From assembly GCA_963932145.1 (NCBI GenBank), contig OZ010574.1, positions 63,919,378 through 63,983,377 of the forward strand: 64,000 nucleotides of DNA, given 5' to 3'. Below are positions 56,576 to 64,000 of this stretch, piece after piece. The notes beneath the pieces are model-generated. The model was not told where the DNA came from. It ran no database searches and saw only the letters and a list, made by a program, of their open reading frames with translations. The stretch is from Acanthosepion lycidas (taxonomy: Eukaryota; Mollusca; Cephalopoda; Sepiida; Sepiidae). Made by a program: the position numbers and the translations under genes. Numbering within the stretch: position 1 is the first letter of the stretch; the number at the start of each line of letters is the position of its first letter.

Positions 56576-57129
56576 TGAGAAATCAAAGAAAATTTTAGGC
56601 ATATCCTTCAACCTAATTGACAAACCAGTACTTTAAATCTAAGTGACTTGTGACCTTTTAAATCAAGGTTGAAGTGTGTACCAGTGACATTTTTATGCAG
56701 GTTTATAGGAAAGGCAGCTAATGCTTGTGTTCACTTCTCTACCACTGTGCCAGATATCTCTGTTCTTGAATGTCATTTTAGTCATAAAGACTGCTGCTCG
56801 TGATGGACAAGTGAGTCAGGTCAAATGATCTGTTTTTGTCCTGGCAAAAGAAATATTCAGCAGGTGCAGTTAAAATGCTGTTGACCTGGTGCATTTAGCT
56901 AAATGGTTTTCATTGAAGAATTTATATTCTGGGATTTTTTTTCTAAAGTAGAATATTTCAAGGTAGGTAGATGTTTACTTGCTTGAAGATTTTATCAGAA
57001 ATCTGACCACTTGGATTTTTGCTTAATTTGAAAGAAGCCATATTTTTTTTTTGTTAAGCAAACTGGTGTTTTTAAGCAGTTTCTCTTGAAACAAAATGGA
57101 TGAGAGTTCAAAACTCACAAACAACTCAT
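56576..57129. other. Unassigned stretch
   Basis: No recognisable element. Confidence 0.3.
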
Positions 57130-57310
57130 CCTTTATTTCTGATCTTCATAGTCTATATGGGAATACATCTAACAGGTGCTACCACCCTGAGTCAGGGTGG
57201 ACCTGGGAACAATTAAGAAGTGGCTCTATTTGCCTCAGAAACTCCATCTCCTGATTAGACACCTTGCTGCCAGATTCAGTTTATTGTCATACCTAAAACT
57301 TAGAATTAAA
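57130..57310. repeat. Interspersed repeat family R3, copy 3
   Basis: Shared blocks: acaggtgctaccaccctg, gtggacctgggaacaatta and accttgctgccagattcag, in the order seen at 2060-2170. Confidence 0.5.
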
Positions 57311-58647
57311 GAAGAAAAAAACCCTAGACAAATGAAGATATTATAAAAGGAATATATTAAAAAAAGTACTCTGCTTATAAAAATGTATAGGAAATCCATT
57401 AAATACTTTACTGTGTAGCAAGTTGAACACCTGGAGCTAATAAAACAATAAGGTGCTTCTTTACAGATCTAATGAAAGTTGTTTTTTTTGTTTTTTTAAA
57501 TACTTTATGAGGAGCTTTAATTTTCTTCATGCCCAGATTTTTTCATTCAATTCTTGTTTTCTTTTCTGCATTCACATCTTATTTCTAGAAAGTCTTTTAT
57601 GTATATAGCCTCTGTACTTTTATGCTTTCTTTTTTTGGGGGATAAAAGTTGTTGCACTTCATAATGATAAAACAGTTCCCAGCAACCAGAAACACTTTTC
57701 TGAAATATAAACCTTATATTTGTGCCAAGATTATTCTGGTGTTTATTAGAAATTCAGAAATATAATGAACTGATACAAGGGTTATAAACAAATAATATAT
57801 TTTTATTTATTTGATTTAGAGTCAGTCCTTTGATATTCGGTGTAGTAAAATGTTTGTTTATAAGGTGGATATTGGTCGAAGTCTGGAGAAATTCCATTTT
57901 GGTTTGATAGTGGGTAGTTTTGAAGTCAAACCTTGCTAGTAGTAGTAGTCATCTTAGAAAAAGGTCAGGATCAATCTACTGTGTTTTTCTTGGCCTTAAG
58001 AAGGGCAGAAAATACCATTAGCAGATAACCTCTTAACTACTTCACATGTCATGCCGGACTGGTTTCTCTGATGCTCATGTTTCTCTGGTGGTCCCTTCTC
58101 CTCATATAGCTCAGAGCAGTGAGTTTATAATTTTTGACCAGGCTCCCTCACTACTGGTGCAACATCAAAAGTCTCTTGGTGTCAGTGTTTGTTGATTAAA
58201 CAAAATTATTTTATTTTCCATCATTCCTTTCTTTTTCATTTTTTTATATTGGAAAATTTGTGTGGAGTCTCCCTGATTTTTGGTATTTTTCAGGCACAAA
58301 TTAGTAGACACCGGTTCCACAAATATCCACTGTTTTGAGGGTTGCTTTCTGGTTAGATGAGAAAGAAGTATATAGAGAGAAGTTTAGAGAGAGAGAGAGA
58401 GAGAGAGAACGAAAAGGATAAGACTTTTACAGGAAAACGCAAATGCCTTACTGCCTTATTTTAATTTGAATTCATTCTTTTTTTTCTTTATAAATATTAT
58501 TTTTATATTTATTTTATTTTTATCGGCACTCACTACATATTCTCATCTGCAATATCTGAGACACTGCTCTTTCCTTCTCTCAATGTGGTTGTTAATATAT
58601 GTAATATGATTCTTTAGCGCACTAACAACCCAGGTGCAGCTGTGAGG
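57311..58647. other. Unassigned stretch
   Basis: It contains a (GA)n tract at 58385-58410 and otherwise no recognised structure. Confidence 0.35.
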
Positions 58648-59229
58648 CAGTGGTGTAGCTGTGAGGCAGTGGTGTAGCTAGTGGGCGTAGTCTGCTATGG
58701 GCAGCACTTTTATGGAGGTAGCACTTTTGTGTCTGCTGTAGGATATAAGTCTGAATAGGCTGTATTGAAATAAAAGTGGATTTAATGTCAGGACAGTACT
58801 CACAGTTAAAGGATCTCTTCAATTTTGAGTAACTTAAACTATGGCATATACATTGACCTATCTACTCTCTATAGAGCGACAATTGACAGGTGAAATAGTT
58901 TTTGATGATATCACTGAAGAACTTGTGAAAAAAAGCCAAAAAAGTTACTTTGTAGAAAGTTGAATTTTTCATTTCAGAAATAAAGATGGCCTTAATTTTT
59001 TTTACACTTCTTTCTCTATATGTTGTTTTTGCTTTTTAACTGTTACTGATTAAAGTATATTTGGTGTGCATTTAAAGCATACTATATTTGAATATGTGAG
59101 AGTAATATTATAATAGTATGCAAACTAGATTTTTATCTTTAAGAGTGAGTCACTGTGCAATGTTTATTTTTGTGAGGGCACCAAACTCAAGGGCTGTCCC
59201 AGGTAGCACATGAACTAACTATGCCACTG
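58648..59229. mobile_element. Non-autonomous hAT-like element
   Basis: The left end is cagtggtgtagct, duplicated at 58648 and 58667. The right end gttagttcatgtgctacc-type complement is atgccactg at 59221-59229, giving CAGTGGCATAGTTAG on the minus strand. The flanking 8-mers ctgtgagg and ctgttaga agree at six of eight positions, as expected for an aged hAT duplication. No transposase was found. Confidence 0.6.
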
Positions 59230-59418
59230 CTGTTAGATAATAGGATTCTGCATTTTGTGGCTGTGAGTTCACTCTGCACCTAACTCCCTTAATGATCTGA
59301 TATGATACAAGAGTGTAAATTATATTCTGGCATGATCTGGTGTGACAATAATGCTTTTCTTATGAATAGTAATCTCAAAAGAATTTATTATTTGTGTCAA
59401 CATGACTATTTCCTATAG
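59230..59418. other. Short unassigned spacer between hAT-like elements
   Basis: No recognisable element. Confidence 0.3.
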
Positions 59419-59730
59419 CAGCAATTCTCAATTGGTACACTCTGAAATGTAACCATGTCTTAACAGAAGAGTAATTTGTGAATTATTTTTGTATTTAAAA
59501 GAATTTTAATTTTTAAAAACTCAAAACACCAAGCACATAGCTTCCATGTCTTAGTCAAGGCTTTGTGATTTGATATTTTAAACTGGATGCTAAGTTCCTT
59601 AATCTTTAAGAAGGAGTGGATAATCCTTTCCCTTTTTTCCTTCCTCAAGGTTTTAAATGAGTTATTCTTTATATATCCCTTTGAATGAAAAAGGTACCAC
59701 TAATCTTTAGGAATGCTAAAATGGCAACTA

Positions 59731-60422
59731 TATGGCTGTCCCAAAAGTTCATAAACACTTGAAAAAAAATTGAAATTTTACTCACCAAGTAATAACAAAA
59801 AGAACAAAAATTATTCCTCAAAATAAAGACCATCATTTTCCAAGACTTTCTGCCATCGATCTGCAAGCTTTCGGATCTGGTGAAAGTACCATTCAGCCAG
59901 CTTTGAATCAAAGAATTCTTGACCCACTTCCTCGACTTCATCAAACGAGTCAAATCGGCGGCCCTTCAGAAAGTGTTGCATTGAGCGGAAAAGGCCGTAA
60001 TCTGATGGAGCACAGTCAGGACTGTAGGCTGGATGTGGCAGAACCTCAACACCGTCCAGCTCTTCAAACTTGTCTTTGGTCTTCCTGGCGGTGTGTGACT
60101 TGGCATTGTCCTGCTGCATCAAAGCGCGCTTTCGGTTGATCAGAGCGGGATACTTTTGCTTCAACTTTTCGTAGACCCGCTCCAGTTGCTGACAGTAAAG
60201 TTCGACACTGATGGCACGACCATTCAGAACCAATTGAAAATGCACGATTCCTTCAAAGTTCCACCAAACGCACAGCATGACTTTCTTGCTGAATCAATCT
60301 TGTTTTGGAACCGAAGGTGTCTCTTTCCCTATCTGAACCCATCGCTTGTCTCGATTGTGCTGGATTGTGTTGCATAAAAATTCAATTTTTCGCAAGTGTT
60401 TACGAACTTTTGGAACAATCTA
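59731..60422 (-). mobile_element. Mariner element, internally deleted, about 0.7 kb
   Basis: The terminal inverted repeats are ctgtcccaaaagttcataaa, then cacttg (left, 59737) and, on the complement, ttgttccaaaagttcgtaaa, then cacttg (right, ending 60420). TA dinucleotides flank both sides. Full-length mariners are about 1.3 kb; the N-terminal half of the transposase and its 5' UTR are deleted. The deletion begins close to the right terminal repeat. Confidence 0.85.
59811..60365 (-). pseudogene. Mariner transposase, C-terminal half
   Basis: The frame from 60278 to 59811 (155 codons) holds CVWWNFEGIVHFQLV, LMQQDNAKSHTARK, HPAYSPDCAPSDYGLF and WYFHQIRKLADRWQKVLEND. These contain the second catalytic Asp (QQDN) and third Asp (APSD). 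Upstream in the same frame, RWVQIGKETPSVPKQD ends in one TGA stop before FSKKVM. The first Asp and DNA-binding domain are deleted. By count, 35 residues separate the second and third Asp, one more than the usual 34. Cutting and pasting of DNA is the family function; this copy is inactive. Confidence 0.88.
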
Positions 60423-60591
60423 ATATTAAAGATAATTTTCTTCTTAATCCTATTATAGCATATGTCAAGTCAAGTCAAGCCTTTAAAGGTCTTCATAAAT
60501 AAGTTATCCTTATTAAAATTTGAAGTATGCCCCAGAGTTTTCATTTATCCTACAAGTGCATCCTGAAATAAAAAATGGTTGAGAAACACTA

Positions 60592-61169
60592 ATCCAATGT
60601 TTAAGTGGCTTGGCCAAAGATAATTGTTTTGTTAATTTTAAATGGCATTATAAGTGTTTAGTTTTAACTTCTTTCAAAAAATTGCTTTTGATTATATTGC
60701 ATCAACTGGCATATCAGTGTGCATCTAATAAAGATTTTGTGAAAATTGGTAAATATTTGTTTATTGAAACTCACATTAAAAATGGAATTAAATAAATAAC
60801 TTTGTTATTTCATGTTGTGATTTTTCTAAGCAAGGTAAAAATTTATACATTATGCCAAAAGTGGTTTGCTAAGTTTTATACTAGAGATTTCTCATTGAAC
60901 AATGTTTCATTTTAAATTAAATCAGTTAAGGTTGATAGCGATCAAATAAAGACATTACTTGACAAAAATCAATGTTTTACAGCATGGGAGAAATCAAATA
61001 TTCTAAAAAATCCAAATAAATCCACTAAAATGATTTGCACAAGCTTGATTATGTTAGTCTTTTTGATGTATAGCTTCCACATAAGTTACTGGAAAAAAAC
61101 TGTGAGAACCATAATTCACTATCTTCCCAGAGTAGAGGTTTATCAATTGTTTCTTGTTTAGGATTAGGT
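60592..61169. other. Unassigned stretch
   Basis: A 61-codon frame (60610-60795) has no recognised domain. Confidence 0.35.
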
Positions 61170-61255
61170 TCCTTCTAAAATCTTTTTATTCTGTTTCACA
61201 CCCTTGTGTCTTAGTGGCATTTTCACCTTGTTTAGGGTGAAAATATATAATCTTT
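61170..61255 (+). pseudogene. LINE-A 3' terminus
   Basis: Only the end is present: cccttgtgtcttagtggcat, then tttcaccttgtttagggtg. Confidence 0.5.
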
Positions 61256-61289
61256 CTGATGCAAAATATTCCTAATTTAACAAAATGTT

Positions 61290-61455
61290 TTGCTGACAGG
61301 CAAATCCAAATGTGAACTTTTTGGAAGTAAGAAGAGTCTGGGAAAAGACTGAAAAACCCATACCTGGGAGGTGTTGGTGGGGAGGAGAAGAAATGAATTC
61401 ATACCTTTCCCAAGGGTATTTGTCCAAAAGTGAATGTAATGATCTTGGTTCCACT
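61290..61455 (-). mobile_element. SINE-B body fragment, minus strand
   Basis: The plus strand has aattcatacctttcccaagg, then gtatttgtccaaaagtgaat, the complement of the SINE-B body block cacttacatgctaataccct and following sequence. Confidence 0.6.
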
Positions 61456-61844
61456 CCTTGTGAGAAAGACTACAAAAACATCCCCAACCCAAATTTATAG
61501 ACAAAACACACAGATGCATGCTGGGATTTATTCCTAGCCAATAAGATAGACCACTTCTTGATCTCATTCACAAATTTCTGTTCATTCTTATCTTGAAGGT
61601 AGAATGCTGCAATCACATGACTGTATCCCTTTTGTGTGTTAACACCAGTCTTAGTTGGTGAAATTTTTGCCTTATTTGTATTGCTTTGCCTATTTTTGTC
61701 TTGTATATATTGTTTGCTTAGTATTATTTTTGCCTTCTTTTCTTTCTTTTGTTATTGTTCATTGAAAACTTTGTCCATTTCTGTTTATTGGGAATTTGTG
61801 CCAATTACATTTAACAATGGCCAACTACTCTACAAATGAACTTG

Positions 61845-61912
61845 GGTGGAATTCAAACTTGGTTTCCTGGTTTCTTGTTTGAGCTACTAACCATACAACA
61901 CCTGCCCACACG
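61845..61912 (-). mobile_element. Isolated tRNA-like SINE head, minus strand
   Basis: The complement runs from gtgggcaggtgttgtatggt to accaagtttgaattccacc, with A-box-like and B-box-like parts as in SINE-B heads. The body does not follow. Confidence 0.5.
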
Positions 61913-62879
61913 TTTTAAAGCAAAATTAAATAAGATATAGTATTTTTCTCCCCGTTTTATAAATCAAGAAAACTACCACAAATTATTGGCAATCCAAGTG
62001 TTTTTCAAAAGTCTGAAATTTAAGATATAACATTGATTTTATTTTTCATTGAAAAATAACATTATTGGATGACATGAATTTCAAAATGATTTTCAAATTA
62101 TGTAAGTATATGTAGTATCTGTTCTGGCAGTTGGTGCCCAATCCTGCATAAGGAGGCCACAAATAGACCAATATTTGACCAGTGGCCTGAGTGTACACGT
62201 TCAGGTTCCGCATGTTAAATAACTGAGTTTGTGTCACATCCTGACTTGGTACGAAGTTTGTGTCACATCCTGACTTGTATACTTCTAGTATACAGTTCTA
62301 ATTCATTCAGTTCCAGTTTTAGAATTATCATATTAGGGTTTTTTTTTTGTTTTTTTTTGGCCTTGAAGGAAAATGGCAATTGATTCTTTCATTAATAGAA
62401 TAATAAGTTGAAAAAAATATGTTAAAATATTTCAAGGGTGACTCAGGTGTGGTAAAATTGTATTCACTTCCAGATGCTGAAATCCATTGTTACACCCCTG
62501 CTTTATCTTTTCCTCTCCTCAGACAGAAATATCCTTCCTGATAATTTGATAATGCCTTGCGATGTTCAAAAGTACTCAAATGTAAACATGAAGTTTGGAA
62601 AATTGTGACAGCTTATATGCAAACTGCAAAAAGGAAAGAAAAGATCAAATAACTTTTCAATAAAATATTTTTGAATGGTACATTTATATATTTATTCTAA
62701 CATTTCTTGTAACATGTGTAACGCTTTCAACAGTAGCTGAAACACATTGATCTTATTGTCACAAGTGTACTTAGAACACATAACTCTATTAATAATTGGA
62801 AAGGGTGAAGTGAAAAATATCTTTCCATCTCTCTTTTTCCTCTCCCTCTCTCTTTTTCTGTCTCGCCCCACTATCTTTC
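61913..62879. other. Unassigned stretch
   Basis: A direct repeat of gaagtttgtgtcacatcctg-type sequence (62230-62270) and a CT-rich patch (62815-62905) are the only visible structures. Confidence 0.35.
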
Positions 62880-63195
62880 TCACTTTTCTCTCTCTCCTCC
62901 CCCTCCATCTCTGGGACTTAATAAATAAAGTTTTATTCTAATTTAACATTATTTTAATTTGAAATCATGATTTAATCATTGATAATCATATATATTTCAT
63001 TCTGGGATCATCAGGAGACTAGTGTGTCAAACAGGAATTTTTTTTTTATATTTTGACATTAATTTGATTTTTAATTATGATTTAAAAATTAATAATCATT
63101 TATATTTAATTCTAAGGTCGCCAGAGCATGAGCGTACCAAACAGATTTTATTTTATATCTTACCATTATTTTGATTTGTAATCGTAATTTACTCA
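62880..63195. repeat. Diverged tandem repeat, about 108-bp units
   Basis: Blocks cattattttaatttgaaatc, cattaatttgatttttaatt and cattattttgatttgtaatc begin at about 62947, 63056 and 63164. Intervening sequence also aligns (ggatcatcagga against ggtcgccagagc). Confidence 0.65.
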
Positions 63196-63199
63196 TTAA

Positions 63200-63355
63200 C
63201 AAAGAGCAATAATACGAATCCAGAAGGACATTTACCTGTCTTTTATAGATTACATGAATGTGTTCAATAAAGTGCACCACAAAGAAATGTTATAACTGCT
63301 TAGCAACCTAGACATATTTGGGAAGGATATTAGAATAATCATGAACCTCTATTTA
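63200..63355 (+). pseudogene. LINE-B RT fragment, left part
   Basis: The frame gives RIQKDIYLSFIDYMNVFNKV, then HHKEML, a stop, LLSNLDIFGKDIRIIMNLY. This is the RT block A region of LINE-B, where FIDY(T/A)K(A/S)FD is usual. The MITE and SINE palindrome follow. Confidence 0.7.
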
Positions 63356-63434
63356 TTAGGTTGGTGCAAAATAATGTCGTTTTCTCACATAGTAACATAT
63401 GTGAGAAAACGGCATTATTTTTGCACCAACCTAA
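63356..63434. mobile_element. MADE1-like mariner MITE, 79 bp
   Basis: The left end ttaggttggtgcaaaataat and the right end (complement ttaggttggtgcaaaaataa) form arms of about 36 bp with two differences around a short agtaacat loop. TA flanks lie at 63354-63355 and 63435-63436. The terminal sequence TTAGGTTGGTGCAAAA is that of cecropia-group mariners such as Hsmar1 and its 80-bp MITE MADE1. Confidence 0.9.
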
Positions 63435-63436
63435 TA

Positions 63437-63905
63437 CATTATTCAGACTATTGTTGTCATCTTTGTTGCCATATTTATCACAATCTTTCAGCCGTTGTAC
63501 ACTCTTGCTGTTTTCTTTATTTCGCTCACTGGGGTAGACTGTTCTAGTTCTACATGCCATATCTAATGGATGTCAGTTATCAGTAATCTGTTAATTTACC
63601 TCTCCAATTCCTACAATGCATTTATCTACTGTGGAACAGTGGATAAAGGCGTTAGTTAGATCCAGTGACAGTGTGAGTTCAATACCTGGTTAAGGCAGTG
63701 AAGAACTTGGAGAGGTGAATTAATAGGAGATAACTGACATCCATTAGACATGGCATGTGGAACTAGAACAATCTACCCCAGTGAGCGAAATAAAGGGTTC
63801 AGTTTGACATTCCAACCACCTGAAGAAGGCTGGAGCATACAACGGCTGAAATGTTGCAATAAATATGGCAACAAAGATGACGACAATAGTCTGAATAATG
63901 TAAAT
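63437..63905. mobile_element. Head-to-head pair of tRNA-headed SINE-C (foldback)
   Basis: The right copy (plus, 63632-63905) has a tRNA-like head with B-box-like gtgagttcaatacctggtt and a tail ending ggcaacaaagatgacgacaa. The left copy (minus, 63437-63644) is its reverse complement with a deletion in the head and in the middle. They meet at tctactgtggaacagtgga. Together they form a long imperfect hairpin of about 180 bp per arm. Confidence 0.85.
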
Positions 63906-63924
63906 AGTGTACATAATACCTCAT

Positions 63925-64000
63925 CTCAGAAATACGGACGGATACTAATCATGAATCTATACTGGCAGCAAACTGCCTTCATATGGATAGAAAATGAGTT
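63925..64000 (+). pseudogene. LINE-B RT fragment, right part, cut by window end
   Basis: The sequence cggatactaatcatgaatct, then atactggcagcaaactgcct, matches the LINE-B continuation (IMNLYWQQTA). It also repeats the last 30 bp before the MITE (ggatattagaataatcatga near 63330), consistent with a duplication around the insertion. Confidence 0.65.

Larger units (their letters stand above)
59419..60591. mobile_element. hAT-like element hosting a mariner insertion
   Basis: The left end cagcaattctcaattgg and right end ggttgagaaacacta (complement tagtgtttctcaacc) resemble the CAGnGGTTCTCAACC termini of hAT elements. The internal sequence outside the mariner has no transposase. No convincing 8-bp target duplication was found, so the boundaries are tentative. 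Confidence 0.45.

Overview
This is a gene-poor, A+T-rich eukaryotic window made almost entirely of nested transposable-element debris and simple repeats. No host protein-coding gene, intact tRNA gene or functional rRNA gene could be supported. The most likely source is a lophotrochozoan animal, probably a cephalopod such as an octopus. The reasons are very long (TA)n tracts, tRNA-headed SINEs with (TA)n tails, several co-resident non-LTR retrotransposon (LINE) families, Penelope-like elements (PLEs) and Tc1/mariner remnants. The species call is inference from repeat style only.

Layout. 1-1253 is the end of a 68-bp satellite array. 1.27-8 kb holds a truncated SINE, a 5S rRNA-headed SINE, an LTR-like insertion with a perfect 5-bp target duplication, a Tc1 remnant and a LINE-A reverse transcriptase pseudogene. 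9.3-10.25 kb is a PLE array split by a solo LTR. 10.2-12.7 kb is LINE-A and LINE-B debris. 13.4-19.3 kb is dense in SINEs and TA tracts and includes a composite SINE inserted in LINE-A. 20.4-21.1 kb is a Tc1 remnant. 22.3-23.1 kb is a tandem trimer of a 5S-tRNA chimeric SINE broken by a 253-bp element. 24-29 kb holds a PLE endonuclease fragment, SINEs, a 186-bp palindrome and two Stowaway-like MITEs. 30.6-32.2 kb holds a LINE-A copy with a nested LTR-like element and a hammerhead ribozyme motif. 33.8-35.5 kb is the best LINE-B copy, interrupted by a GC-rich U2-snRNA-headed retroposon. 36-44 kb is LINE and PLE debris. 45.3-48.3 kb is a PLE carrying RT and GIY-YIG domains, 3' repeats and a second hammerhead motif on the same strand. 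49-51 kb is mainly simple repeat. 51.1-52.5 kb holds a mariner fossil and two tandem LINE-C 3' ends. 53.8-57 kb is more LINE/LTR debris. 58.6-60.6 kb holds two hAT-like elements, the second containing an internally deleted mariner. The window ends with a LINE-B copy interrupted by a MADE1-like MITE and a head-to-head SINE palindrome.

Nothing here works together as an operon or pathway. The coherent biology is retroelement parasitism: small elements borrow host pol III or snRNA heads (5S, tRNA, U2), LINE and PLE families supply reverse transcriptase, and DNA elements are nested inside one another. All coding remnants carry stops, frameshifts or truncations. Identifications come from reading motifs by eye and were not confirmed by database search.
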